Assembly (NCBI GenBank): GCA_028715705.1
Contig: JAQURJ010000014.1
Span: 1 to 35,531 of the forward strand
From: Phycisphaerae bacterium
Lineage (GTDB): Bacteria; Planctomycetota; Phycisphaerae; Sedimentisphaerales; Anaerobacaceae
Reading direction: 5' to 3'
Length of the DNA stretch: 35,531 nucleotides
The notes beneath the pieces were generated by a model. It had not been told where the DNA came from, did no database searches, and was given only the letters and a program-made list of their open reading frames with translations. Below are positions 13,818-21,737 of this stretch, in pieces (position 1 is the stretch's first letter; every line of letters starts with the position of its first letter). The translations under genes and the position numbers were made by a program.

Positions 13818-15583
13818 TTTGCCCTCTTTTTATTTTTTTTGAAAAACCTTTCAGCAGGCACAGCGATAAGCACGATGAGAAAAAACACCGCACAAATAAG
13901 ATCGAGCCACCGGCCATACCGGCTGAAAAATGTTATCCTCTTATCTATCGGCATTTTATCGGCAAAGTATCCAGCAACGGCATTTCTTTGTAAAGCTTCG
14001 ACAGGCAAACTTCCGTCGATATAGCCGTCAACAACTCGCCCTGTACTGTCAATAACGCAACTTATACCAGTATTGACACTTCTCAATATCGCAAGACGAT
14101 TCTCTACCGCTCGAAAAACACAGGCGGCAACATGCTGGGCAAGCTCGGTGCTGGCTAAAACTTTTTTTTGCTCGAAGCGGACGAACCAACCGTCGTTGCT
14201 TATATTGACAAGAAAATCCACCTGCTTTTTGCCATCCTTCGCAATCGCGAATCGACGAGCGATATACGGGACGGTATCTTCATAGCAAATCATTACGCCG
14301 AAATGCAGCGGCGGTTCAGAAGGAGCGGTGTAAATATCAAAAATGGTAAAATTTTTGCCATAAGACAGCGAATAATCATAATCATAGGGGGTGAATGACA
14401 TCAAAATATTATACAGCCACGGAGCCCTTTTTTTGAAAGGTACGACTTCGCCGAAGGGAACAAGATGAATTTTGTCGTACTGACGGGGCGATTTTGTGCT
14501 GTCAGGGCGATATAGAAAGGCGGAATTATAGCGTTTTACAAGGTCAATGCTCAAATCCGGTTCGACTTGCGGCTGGGCGCCGTAAGCTCCTATAAGCAGA
14601 TACGAATTACTGTCAGCGGCGTGCTGGCGAAGCTTTTTGTCGAAGAGTTTGTATTCATGGTCTTCACCGAGCAGATTCAGAACTCGAGGGTCGAGATTGG
14701 CCATGACCATAGTTTCCGGCCAGACGATAAGCAGGGGGTTTGATTCGGCGGCTTTGTTGCTTATAGGGATTAGTTCGTCGAATATTTCATTTTCGGTTTG
14801 CCCTGTTTCGGTTGATTCTTTTACAGATTGCGGGACGTTTGACTGAACTGCCGCGACTATAGGGCCGGCTGTGGTATAGTCGGGGGTCTGTAAAATGCGC
14901 CAGCGACCATAAAAAAATGCGGATGCAAGTGCTGCCAAAACGAAAACGGTTTTTAAAAAGGCAGCTAATCCAAATGAATGTTTTTGGCGGACAGCAATGA
15001 TAAATTCCGCCAAAAGTGCATTGACCAGTGCTATAAGCAGACTCAAGCCAGCCGTACCGAAGATGTCAGCCATTTGAATGAGCGGGAGGTTTTCAAATTG
15101 GCTGTGGGCAAGAAGTCGCCAGTTTAAACCGCCCAGAAAAAATCCCTGCAAGCGTTCAGCAGCAACGAAAAATATGGGGGCGGTGACAAATATCGGCAGG
15201 CCTTTGGAATAAGCGAAACGGATGGCTATAACAACCAGCGGCCACAGCAGGGCGGTATAAAGACAAAAAGCGACCCATCCAGCAATCGTTATGGGGACAA
15301 GATAGTAGAGATTGCCAAGCCAATAAACGGCGGAGGCAATGAAAGAGGCGATCAGTAGATATTTTGTGTTTATGGGCGAAACGGTTACAAGCAGAAACGG
15401 AACAAGGGCTATCCACGCCAGAAATGAAAGATGAAAGGGGGGCTGAATAACGGTCAGCGAACCGGCGCAAAAGGCGAAAGCAAGAAAAGCGAACAGCAGA
15501 TTTTTAGCGGAGTCTTTTTTCAAATTTTTATTTCTAAAATAGGTTATCGATTTTTTGCATGCCTTTGTTTTGTCTGCAAACAT
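13814..15583 (-). CDS. lnt: Apolipoprotein N-acyltransferase
   Basis: Lnt transfers a third acyl chain to the N-terminal cysteine of lipoproteins at the periplasmic face of the inner membrane. About seven hydrophobic helices span the first 250 residues. A nitrilase-type domain follows with the catalytic Glu290 (VWPETM), Lys371 (YDKIHLVPFGE) and Cys433 (MICYEDT), numbered from ATG 15583. A final membrane helix closes the protein. The start is uncertain: a TTG at 15625 has GGAG upstream but overlaps the methyltransferase by 92 bases, ATG 15583 overlaps by 50, and TTG 15523 lies just after its stop and just before the first helix. The HEAT lipoprotein gene overlaps its stop. Confidence 0.92.
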   Translation of the reverse strand: MFADKTKACKKSITYFRNKNLKKDSAKNLLFAFLAFAFCAGSLTVIQPPFHLSFLAWIALVPFLLVTVSPINTKYLLIASFIASAVYWLGNLYYLVPITIAGWVAFCLYTALLWPLVVIAIRFAYSKGLPIFVTAPIFFVAAERLQGFFLGGLNWRLLAHSQFENLPLIQMADIFGTAGLSLLIALVNALLAEFIIAVRQKHSFGLAAFLKTVFVLAALASAFFYGRWRILQTPDYTTAGPIVAAVQSNVPQSVKESTETGQTENEIFDELIPISNKAAESNPLLIVWPETMVMANLDPRVLNLLGEDHEYKLFDKKLRQHAADSNSYLLIGAYGAQPQVEPDLSIDLVKRYNSAFLYRPDSTKSPRQYDKIHLVPFGEVVPFKKRAPWLYNILMSFTPYDYDYSLSYGKNFTIFDIYTAPSEPPLHFGVMICYEDTVPYIARRFAIAKDGKKQVDFLVNISNDGWFVRFEQKKVLASTELAQHVAACVFRAVENRLAILRSVNTGISCVIDSTGRVVDGYIDGSLPVEALQRNAVAGYFADKMPIDKRITFFSRYGRWLDLICAVFFLIVLIAVPAERFFKKNKKRAK

Positions 15584-16574
15584 TTGTTCTATCTGTTTTG
15601 GCCGCTTGATTGTTCCAATAATCAAGTTGCAAATTCTCCAGAGCGGCGGCGATGGTTTGCATGTTGTGTTTTTTGCCGTTGTTCATTCTTAGATTAAATT
15701 GATTTGTAAACAAGCTGAGCAGGTTTTGATTGTTTACGATTGAAGCGGTGGGAATATTCATATCTGTAAAAAGACGTTTAAGTTCAGTGATTTCCAGCGG
15801 GGTAAAAGAGAGAAACAGGTTCTTTGATTCTGATTCCTTTAGAGCTTCAATGCGTTTTAGTGCGTTTTGGGCGTAGTCTTGAGACAGTTCTGTACCAAAA
15901 AAGTTTCTGTTAAGTTGTACCGTCGCCGCTGCGGTAGTACCGGAACCCATAAACGGGTCAAGCACGGTATCGCCGGGGTTGGAACTTACAGTTATGATAC
16001 GTTTTAGAACGCTTTCAGGCATTTGGCACGGGTGCCAGCCTTCACGTTCCTTGAATGTACCGCAGATACGGGAGAACTGATTCCAAACATCATCGGGCAT
16101 TTTGCCTCTTGAATCGGCACGTTTATCATTGTAGATGAGCTGCCTGTCGGAAGGGACGCGGACGGCAAAATCGTTAAAGGTAAAATTCTTCTTGTCGTTA
16201 ACGAAGTAAAAAATATGGGTGTGGGCGCGGGCGAATTTTGCTTTTGTCTGCTGGCCGAATGTGTAGTGCCAGATTATCCAGTTGCGAAAGATCAGGCCGA
16301 GGTCCTCGGCTATTAGTTTTAACTGTGCGGCGTAGTCGTCGCCAATGGCTATGTAAAATGAACCGTAAGGTTTTAGAACATTTTTGCAGGCTTTTATCCA
16401 GTCGCGGGACCAGTCGAGATAGTTTTTGCTTTTGACCTTGTCGTGGTATTTATCATATTGGTAGCCAATGTTGAACGGCGGGTCGGCAAAGACCAGGTCG
16501 GCGAACGGTTCTTCGATTCCCGACAGTATTTCAATGCAGTCGCCGCACACGATTTTATTCAGGTACTTATCCAT
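15534..16574 (-). CDS. Orphan beta-class DNA methyltransferase
   Basis: The 346-residue enzyme methylates an exocyclic amino group (N6-adenine or N4-cytosine) of DNA using S-adenosylmethionine. The catalytic motif comes first, Asp31-PPF34 (LVFADPPFNIGY), and the SAM-binding motif later, Asp206-PFMGSGTT, which is the beta-group order. GWHPCQMPESVLKRII is the conserved HP-K/M-P element between them. The last 100 residues (after ALKRIEALKE) form a separate tail that could help recognise DNA, in the way of CcrM-like enzymes. No restriction gene is near, so it appears solitary and perhaps regulatory. Target sequence cannot be told. Its 3' end may overlap the lnt start. Confidence 0.88.
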   Translation of the reverse strand: MDKYLNKIVCGDCIEILSGIEEPFADLVFADPPFNIGYQYDKYHDKVKSKNYLDWSRDWIKACKNVLKPYGSFYIAIGDDYAAQLKLIAEDLGLIFRNWIIWHYTFGQQTKAKFARAHTHIFYFVNDKKNFTFNDFAVRVPSDRQLIYNDKRADSRGKMPDDVWNQFSRICGTFKEREGWHPCQMPESVLKRIITVSSNPGDTVLDPFMGSGTTAAATVQLNRNFFGTELSQDYAQNALKRIEALKESESKNLFLSFTPLEITELKRLFTDMNIPTASIVNNQNLLSLFTNQFNLRMNNGKKHNMQTIAAALENLQLDYWNNQAAKTDRTNVCRQNKGMQKIDNLF

Positions 16575-16661
16575 AGCGACATCATACGGATTGCGGGGGA
16601 TATTTCAATAACAGACAGAAATTTGCCTTGACTCTGAAAAGCAGATATTTTGCGGCAATAA

Positions 16662-17258
16662 CTACATTTTGGGTTCAATGGTTTTCTGTTCACGAAAAAC
16701 CTTACCAGAAAGATAATCGGTAAATACCACCTTGACCGTGAGTGGCGAATCGTAATTGGCGATTTTTCCAGCGATATTAAAAACAAGGCGATAATTATTC
16801 GAGAATAGTGATACCCACAGCTTCTTCAATTCAGTGGCGGATACATTCCATTCGCCCAAAAGGGCTTCGTTGGGTGATTTATTAAGATCCCAGAGTTGGA
16901 TATCGACCTGGCCTGCGGCTTTAATGCTGTCACCGGTATTGTCAATAGGCTGGACATATACGATAAGCGATTCGATTTTTCCATCCTCGTCCTTATCGTA
17001 AAGGTTGGAGAAAGCCCCGATATGAACATTTTCCAGGTCATAGAGGCCTTCAAGACGCTTATTGGAGTCGAGCGTGCTCAGAACCTCGACTTGGTCGGCA
17101 AGCTGGGTGTTTTGTTTCTGGCATGTTTCAAGCTCATACTTGAATTCAGAGTTTTTAATTTTCAGCTGATCGATATGTTTAGACTTTTGTGTGCAGGCTC
17201 CATCGCAGCCGGAAAAGACAAGCAAACTAACTGCTGATAAAAGTATGACAAATCTCAT
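16662..17258 (-). CDS. Lipoprotein of unknown function
   Basis: From ATG 17258 the product is 198 residues, with a signal peptide ending in the lipobox VFSGC (Cys18), then a short coiled-coil region (about 28-65, KSKHIDQLKIKNSEFKYELE) and a beta-rich C-terminal domain containing a YDKDEDGKIESL calcium-loop-like stretch. I do not recognise the family, although similar planctomycete envelope proteins seem familiar. The frame stays open further upstream to 17363, but those residues (CHSRAGGNP) are the translation of an intergenic repeat; GGGGGAT ahead of ATG 17258 fixes the start. It lies behind the clpP pair, 76 bases away. Confidence 0.8.
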   Translation of the reverse strand: MRFVILLSAVSLLVFSGCDGACTQKSKHIDQLKIKNSEFKYELETCQKQNTQLADQVEVLSTLDSNKRLEGLYDLENVHIGAFSNLYDKDEDGKIESLIVYVQPIDNTGDSIKAAGQVDIQLWDLNKSPNEALLGEWNVSATELKKLWVSLFSNNYRLVFNIAGKIANYDSPLTVKVVFTDYLSGKVFREQKTIEPKM

Positions 17259-17297
17259 TTTGCAATCCCCCGTAAAGGATTTTAAAATTATAAAAAC

Positions 17298-17324
17298 TGG
17301 ATTCCCGCCTGCGCGAGAATGACA
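17298..17324. repeat. ATTCCCGC-type palindromic dispersed repeat
   Basis: ATTCCCGC (17301-17308) and GCGAGAAT (17313-17320) form an imperfect palindrome inside TGG...GACA context. It is the kind of short repeat found in many genomes, whose translation is HSRAGGNP. It sits just after a clpP stop and could also act as a transcript-end hairpin. Confidence 0.65.
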
Positions 17325-17334
17325 GTGCTGATTT

Positions 17335-17970
17335 TTATTCTTCGTCTTTTTTGTGCTCCCCAATTATTTCAGGGGCTTTCTTTATTATTTTGTCGGCAAG
17401 ACCGTAATTGACGGCTTCATCAGCTTCGAGCCACAGGTCACGGTCGCAGTCTTTTTCGATCTTTTCGACGCTTTGCCCAGTGTGGTTTGACAGTATCTGA
17501 TAGAGCCTGTTGCGAAGACGGATGATTTCTTTGGCTTGTATATCGAGGTCCGTCGCCGTGCCTTCGAGAACGCCTCCGATAAGCGGCTGATGGAGCAGTA
17601 CGCGTCCGTTGGTCAGTATAAATCTTTTATTGGGCGTTCCGCCTGCCAGCAGGACAGAACCCATGCTTGCGGCCTGGCCTACGCAGTAGGTGGCAACATC
17701 ACAGCGCAAAAACTGCATCGTATCGTAAATAGCAAGTCCAGCGGTGATGGAACCGCCAGGAGAATTTATGTAAAAGTGGATATCGCTTTTGCTGTCCTCA
17801 TTGCTTAGGAAAAGAAGCTGTGCCACGACGAGATTTGCGGTTGTGTCGTCCACCTGTCCGCCGAGGAAAATGATCCTGTCTTTGAGCAGCCGCGAGTAGA
17901 TGTCGTAAGCGCGTTCTGTTCTTCCACTTTTTTCTATAACTATCGGTACAAGCTGATTTATTTCCATCAT
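17335..17970 (-). CDS. clpP: ATP-dependent Clp protease proteolytic subunit, paralogue 2
   Basis: The 211-residue ClpP forms ring-shaped serine peptidase chambers fed by ClpX or ClpA/C. The triad is visible: Ser in [11 protein letters not shown], His in RVLLHQPL and Asp in [12 protein letters not shown], all in family position. The [13 protein letters not shown] segment is standard. It starts inside the stop of the upstream clpP (ATGA overlap), and a second in-frame ATG follows immediately. Two tandem, apparently active ClpPs may form a mixed tetradecamer, as in some actinobacteria and planctomycetes. No clpX or clpA lies next to it. Confidence 0.95.
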   Translation of the reverse strand: MMEINQLVPIVIEKSGRTERAYDIYSRLLKDRIIFLGGQVDDTTANLVVAQLLFLSNEDSKSDIHFYINSPGGSITAGLAIYDTMQFLRCDVATYCVGQAASMGSVLLAGGTPNKRFILTNGRVLLHQPLIGGVLEGTATDLDIQAKEIIRLRNRLYQILSNHTGQSVEKIEKDCDRDLWLEADEAVNYGLADKIIKKAPEIIGEHKKDEE

Positions 17971-18653
17971 TTTTCCCCTGTTTTTGTCCCGGGTTGTGTT
18001 TTATCTTGTTTTTTTTCCTTTTGTTCTTCCTCTTTGAGCACCTCGTCGATGAGTCCCCACTGATGGGCTTCCTCGGCGGTGAGGTATCTATCTCTTTCGG
18101 TTTCCGAGGCGATCTCTTCGATAGACTTGCCGGTGTGCCTGGCAAGTATCTTGTTGATCGTATCTTTTGCCTTTAGGATTTCCTCTGCTTGTATCTTGAT
18201 ATCGGCTGCCTGGCCGCCGACACCGCCCCATGGCTGATGCAGCATTACCTTTGCGTGCGGAAGGGCGTGACGTTTGCCCTTTGTACCGGCTGCGAGGATA
18301 ATAGCCGCACCGGATTGTGCTCTGCCTATACAATATGTGGCGACGGGCGAACTGATAAAACGCATTGTATCATAGATAGCCATCGTATCGTCAACAGTTC
18401 CGCCAGGGGAGTTGATGTAAAGGCTTATCTCGCTTGAGCGTTTGAGGTTATCCAGATAGAGCAGCTTCATTATAACCTCGGCTGCGCGTGCGTAGGAAAT
18501 CTCGCCGATAAGAAAGACGATGCGGTTTTCGAGCAGCATATCGTCGAGACTCATCTGGCGATACCGCTGGTATTGGCCGTACTGGTTGTAAATCTCGTTC
18601 ATGCCAGATGCTTCCATCTTAGTGACCGTTTTGCCGGGATGGTTTATGAACAT
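17967..18653 (-). CDS. clpP: ATP-dependent Clp protease proteolytic subunit, paralogue 1
   Basis: A 228-residue ClpP with an N-terminal extension ([16 protein letters not shown]) and a Lys/Glu/Gln-rich C-terminal tail ([16 protein letters not shown]). Serine ([14 protein letters not shown]), histidine (VMLHQPWGG) and aspartate (ETERDRYL) are all in place. The residues around the serine differ from paralogue 2 (Gln before Ser, Gly after), which may alter substrate preference. AAAGGGG lies six bases before ATG 18653. It follows tig by 42 bases and overlaps paralogue 2, the common tig-clpP order. Confidence 0.95.
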   Translation of the reverse strand: MFINHPGKTVTKMEASGMNEIYNQYGQYQRYRQMSLDDMLLENRIVFLIGEISYARAAEVIMKLLYLDNLKRSSEISLYINSPGGTVDDTMAIYDTMRFISSPVATYCIGRAQSGAAIILAAGTKGKRHALPHAKVMLHQPWGGVGGQAADIKIQAEEILKAKDTINKILARHTGKSIEEIASETERDRYLTAEEAHQWGLIDEVLKEEEQKEKKQDKTQPGTKTGEK

Positions 18654-18695
18654 TTATAGCCCCTTTTACTTTTTTGTTTTCACCATTTCATTGTC

Positions 18696-20177
18696 TTATT
18701 CGGATTTTTTGGGCGATGGCTTTTTAGTCTTTTTCACTTTTTTTTCTTCTGAATCGTCGTTTTCTTTGGTTTTTTCAGGTTTTTTCGTTGTTTTCTTCGT
18801 TTTTTTCTGTTTTTCTTCGTTTTTTTCCGTTTTTTCCGGTTCAATTTCGCTTATTTTGGCCGATTCAAGCAATTTTTCGATACATTTCTGCTCCCTTATC
18901 TGGACGCCCATTTGGGCGAGCGAGCCGTTTCTCGCCATCTCTTCACGGAGGCGTTCCGGCCGCTGTTTTTGCTGGATAGCCGTTTGAGCGATCTGTCCGT
19001 TGATCTCTTCTTCCGTGACCTCAATACCCAGTTCGTCGGCTACCTTGTCCATGATGAAGAAGGTTTTTAATTGTTCCTTGGCCTGCTCTTCGCTGGATGA
19101 TTTGAGTTCTTCCATTCGCTCTTCTATCTGCTCTTTGGGCAGCCCGCGCCGCAGCAGACTGATGTACTGCCGCTGCAGAATGTTTGCGGCTTGTTCGGAT
19201 ACGACGGATGTCGGCAGGTCAAAATTAGTGTTGTCGAGCATATAGCGGTATAGCTGTTCGCTCATTTCGGAGCGAACCTGCTGTTCGAGATTGGCTTCAA
19301 GTCTCTCTCTGATGCGGTCGCAGAGTTCCTGTTCATCCTCGACCCCAAGCCTCTTGAGGAGATTTTCATCGAGGTCAGCAGGTTTGAGGTGTTTTATTTC
19401 CTTGATGTCGAGGGTAACATCCACTTTTTTTCCGCGATATTCTTCTTTGAAATAGGTCTTTGGGACTTCTACGGAGATATTTTTAGTATCACCTGATTTT
19501 GCCCCTATGAGCAGTTCATCGAGATTCTCGACGGGAATATCGCCGACAAAACCGTTTTTGCGGACGGTCATCTCGGTGTTGTCGAGTTTTTCGTCTTCCT
19601 CAACACCTTCTATTTTAAGGATGGCATTGGCTACGATCTGGTCGTTTTGTTCTATTTTTCCATCTTGTTTCGGCGTCCATACACCGGCGTATTTGCGGAA
19701 TTGCTCGATCTCGCCATCGACCTGCTCATCGGTTACAACGTGTTTGGGCTTATTGATTTCTATGTCGGAGAGTTTGGGCAGGTCGAATTCAGGTCTGACT
19801 TCGACTTCAAACTCAAATTTGAGCGAGCCTGTTTGGGGCAGTTCAATTTTTTCCGGGTCGATATCAGGGTCGCCAAGAGTCTTAATCTCGTTATCCTTAA
19901 TGGCCTCGTCACTTGCTTCGGCCAGCAGCTTGAGCTTAACCTGCTCGGCTGTTTCTTTGCCGAATCTTTTTTCGAGAAGGCGGCGTGGTGCACGCCCCTT
20001 GCGAAAACCTGGAAGAACGGCTTCTTTGCGAAGGTCCGAATATTGGGCATCAAAGACTTTGGTTATCTTTTGTTCAGGTATTTCTACGATGAATTTCTTT
20101 TTGCATGGGCCGCAATCCTCTATGGATACGATATTTTTGATCTTTTCGGTCTTTTCGGCATCAGTTTGCTGATCCAT
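18696..20177 (-). CDS. tig: Trigger factor
   Basis: The 493-residue ribosome-associated chaperone binds nascent chains at the exit tunnel. The N-terminal ribosome-binding signature GFRKGRAPRRLLEKRFG is present, followed by a FKBP-type prolyl isomerase domain (about residues 150-245, NDQIVANAIL to VDVTLDIKEI) and a long helical C-domain. The last 55 or so residues are a Lys/Glu/Thr-rich low-complexity tail (KQKKTKKTTKKPEKTKEN), longer than in E. coli. ATG 20177 is chosen over a start 21 bases upstream because AAGGAG lies eight bases before it. It heads the tig-clpP-clpP cluster. The 230-base leader up to tRNA-Gly is rich in hairpins. Confidence 0.95.
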   Translation of the reverse strand: MDQQTDAEKTEKIKNIVSIEDCGPCKKKFIVEIPEQKITKVFDAQYSDLRKEAVLPGFRKGRAPRRLLEKRFGKETAEQVKLKLLAEASDEAIKDNEIKTLGDPDIDPEKIELPQTGSLKFEFEVEVRPEFDLPKLSDIEINKPKHVVTDEQVDGEIEQFRKYAGVWTPKQDGKIEQNDQIVANAILKIEGVEEDEKLDNTEMTVRKNGFVGDIPVENLDELLIGAKSGDTKNISVEVPKTYFKEEYRGKKVDVTLDIKEIKHLKPADLDENLLKRLGVEDEQELCDRIRERLEANLEQQVRSEMSEQLYRYMLDNTNFDLPTSVVSEQAANILQRQYISLLRRGLPKEQIEERMEELKSSSEEQAKEQLKTFFIMDKVADELGIEVTEEEINGQIAQTAIQQKQRPERLREEMARNGSLAQMGVQIREQKCIEKLLESAKISEIEPEKTEKNEEKQKKTKKTTKKPEKTKENDDSEEKKVKKTKKPSPKKSE

Positions 20178-20222
20178 TGTACTTCTCCTTATAACCATTA
20201 AGCGTTTTTTACAAACAAAAAT

Positions 20223-20248
20223 GGCTCAAGGGCAAAATGCCCTCAGCC
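20223..20248 (-). terminator. Hairpin with T-run between tRNA-Gly and tig
   Basis: On the minus strand GGCT-G-AGGGCA-TTT-TGCCCT-TG-AGCC forms a ten-pair stem with a small asymmetric bulge, followed by ATTTTTGTTT. It could terminate tRNA-Gly transcription or act as an attenuator in a tig leader. TTGCCC inside it with TAAAAA 18 bases on could also be the tig promoter. Confidence 0.5.
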
Positions 20249-20264
20249 ACGGCGAACTCATTTT

Positions 20265-20398
20265 CCGGTCATCGGACCGGTCCAAGCATATCGGCAACCA
20301 ACGCCCAAACTATTCTTTTTAGCCGGTATCTTACCGATACTATTACAGTGCATAAGGCATAAAACATAAAATCTTACTTACGCTCTTTGGCCTTATGC
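20265..20398 (-). other. Hairpin-rich region upstream of tig
   Basis: Three more inverted repeats lie between tRNA-Gly and the hairpin at 20223. They are CCGGTC/GACCGG at 20265-20280, CGGTA/TACCG (or alternative GTATC/GATAC) at 20324-20340, and a perfect 9-bp pair GCATAAGGC/GCCTTATGC at 20350-20358 and 20390-20398. No known RNA family was recognised. It could be a structured leader, a small RNA or a cluster of repeats. Confidence 0.4.
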
Positions 20399-20408
20399 TT
20401 TTGCCAAC

Positions 20409-20480
20409 AGCGGGTGATGAGACTTGAACTCACGACATTCACGTTGGCAACGTGACGCTCTACCACTGAGCTACACCCGC
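20409..20480 (-). tRNA. tRNA-Gly (GCC)
   Basis: Minus strand: acceptor GCGGGTG pairs perfectly with CACCCGC, D arm TAGCTCAGTGGTAGAGC, anticodon loop TTGCCAA giving GCC, T arm GTGAGTTCAAGTCTCAT. Discriminator is T; CCA is not encoded. Confidence 0.96.
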
Positions 20481-20490
20481 GATCGGCATT

Positions 20491-20519
20491 AGTATAAATG
20501 GGGATTTAGAGGTTTTCAA
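20491..20519 (-). promoter_or_regulatory. Promoter of tRNA-Gly
   Basis: Minus strand: TTGAAA (20519-20514), 17 bp, TATACT (20496-20491), 10 bases before the tRNA. It may also drive tig if the hairpin at 20223 is read through. Confidence 0.75.
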
Positions 20520-20581
20520 GTGCCTTTTTAGAAAAATTTACTTTGAAAAGCTCAAATTTGGCGATTGGATGATCGAACAGG

Positions 20582-20610
20582 TTGCAAAGCAGGGCGGTTT
20601 TGTGTAAAAT
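20582..20610 (+). promoter_or_regulatory. Promoter of tRNA-Ser
   Basis: TTGCAA (20582-20587), 17 bp, TAAAAT (20605-20610), 10 bases before the mature tRNA. Confidence 0.7.
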
Positions 20611-20620
20611 CCGACTTTCC

Positions 20621-20705
20621 GGAGCAGTGGCAGAGTGGTTGATCGCGACGGTCTTGAAAACCGTTTTACCGCAAGGTAACGGGGGTTCGAATCCCTCCTG
20701 CTCCG
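20621..20705 (+). tRNA. tRNA-Ser (TGA)
   Basis: A class II tRNA of 85 bases: acceptor GGAGCAG pairs with CTGCTCC, discriminator G, anticodon stem ACGGT/ACCGT with loop CTTGAAA giving TGA, long variable arm TTTACCGCAAGGTAACG, T arm GGGGTTCGAATCCCT. CCA is not encoded. Confidence 0.96.
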
Positions 20706-20727
20706 TTTTTGTTTTACAAAAACGGAG
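20701..20727 (+). terminator. Perfect inverted repeat overlapping the 3' end of tRNA-Ser
   Basis: CTCCGTTTTTGT (20701-20712) pairs over 12 bases with ACAAAAACGGAG (20716-20727) around a TTT loop. The first five bases are the tRNA acceptor strand and discriminator. It could serve as a processing or termination structure for tRNA-Ser, although no T-run follows. Confidence 0.5.
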
Positions 20728-20737
20728 AGCAGAGAAT

Positions 20738-21028
20738 CTATTCTTCCTTTTTATAGACTTCGAGCGAACTGGGTTCAGCGACTTTGCGATAACCGATGGC
20801 CTTTATTACCTCAAGCACTTCTGTCCATGTAGGGAATGGGCGCTGGTTTTGGCGTCTGTATGAATCAATAGCTATAAGGAACTGGAATTGTTCATCGGTC
20901 ATCTGTCCTTCTTCGGCAAGCTTTCGAGAATCGCTTCTTCTTTTTCCCGGTCCGCGGCGTCTGTCAAGGCCAAGCCGGCGGTCAACAACGCTTGCTCCGC
21001 GTTCCTGTGGCGTACATTTTTCTTTCAT
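20738..21028 (-). CDS. Small conserved protein of unknown function (96 residues)
   Basis: The product has a basic, Arg-rich N-terminal half (DRRLGLDRRRGPGKRRSD) and a helical second half, MTDEQFQFLIAIDSYRRQNQRPFPTWTEVLEVIKAIGYRKV. The latter resembles a small conserved domain of planctomycete proteins and reads like a helix-turn-helix or RNA-binding fold; no firm name. It begins 12 bases after the DUF2007-like gene and is probably co-transcribed with it. Confidence 0.8.
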   Translation of the reverse strand: MKEKCTPQERGASVVDRRLGLDRRRGPGKRRSDSRKLAEEGQMTDEQFQFLIAIDSYRRQNQRPFPTWTEVLEVIKAIGYRKVAEPSSLEVYKKEE

Positions 21029-21040
21029 TGGGCGTCTTTC

Positions 21041-21334
21041 TTAAAGTTCATTAGAATAATCATCTAAAAAATCGTCATTGAAGCTGTCATCGTCTTCGTC
21101 AGCATAGTAGAAATCGTTGCAGCACTTTTCGGACTCAATGATTACCAATGCCTCATCGAAGAACTGCTCAGGAACCATAACAGCGATACCGTCATGGTCA
21201 TAATCACTATGTTCATTGATAACAACAGGGATGTCGCTTGCAGTGAGGATGTTTTCGTATTGCCTTGCCTGCTGCATGGATTCGGTATGAACAACCGTTT
21301 CCAGATGTGTCAAATTTTTAGTTTTTTTGGCCAT
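21041..21334 (-). CDS. DUF2007-like small protein
   Basis: The 97-residue product fits the DUF2007/putative signal-transducing pattern: LETVVHTESMQQARQYENILTASDIPVVIN, then GIAVMVPEQFFDEALVIIE. The family has a ferredoxin-like PII-type fold of unknown role. It ends with an acidic tail (ADEDDDSFNDDFLDDYSNE). AGGA lies ten bases before the ATG. The gene precedes the 96-residue gene by 12 bases. Confidence 0.75.
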   Translation of the reverse strand: MAKKTKNLTHLETVVHTESMQQARQYENILTASDIPVVINEHSDYDHDGIAVMVPEQFFDEALVIIESEKCCNDFYYADEDDDSFNDDFLDDYSNEL

Positions 21335-21737
21335 ACTGATTTTTTCCTAAAAATTTTATTTTTTTCTTCAATTTTTTCGTCAGATTCGCAAGAGGGTATA
21401 ACCAGTATTTAAAAAAAATCAGACAATTATGATGGCGTGTTTTCTGGTTTTGGCGGCAGTTTATAGGACGCAATCGGCTTGTGTGCTTCAAAAGGCAAAA
21501 GGGGCGTGGGCGTAAAGGCCTTAATAAAAAGTGTGTTTATAGGTTAAAAATCGGGTATTTACAGAGATTTTATACAGCCCAAGGGAGTAAAAAACCGATT
21601 TAATTACTAACTCATATAAGCTGAAGATGATTTTACTAAAGCGTTACTGTGTACCGCCGATAAAAGGTGGATTGACTTATTCGCAGTTTCGCATTTGGAG
21701 TATAAATGGACGTACTTGTCTTACAGGAAGCCCACAT
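21335..21737. other. Divergent intergenic region, 400 bases
   Basis: It separates the minus-strand DUF2007-like gene from the plus-strand glycosyltransferase and must contain both promoters. It is AT-rich next to the former. For the plus strand, TTGACT (21672) and TATAAA (21701) are present but 23 bp apart, so I do not call a promoter. No gene or convincing hairpin was found. Confidence 0.5.

Noticed and set aside
15534-16574. Restriction-modification system
   Set aside because: No endonuclease or specificity gene is adjacent; neighbours are lnt and a lipoprotein gene.
17259-17363. N-terminal extension of the lipoprotein
   Set aside because: The added residues derive from an intergenic palindromic repeat and would bury the signal peptide.
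19507-20201. Long plus-strand frames (up to 221 codons)
   Set aside because: Antisense to trigger factor; Ser/Leu-rich artefact translation.
20223-20398. SRP RNA or 6S RNA in the hairpin-rich region
   Set aside because: The conserved SRP loop sequence and the 6S open-complex-like bubble could not be found.
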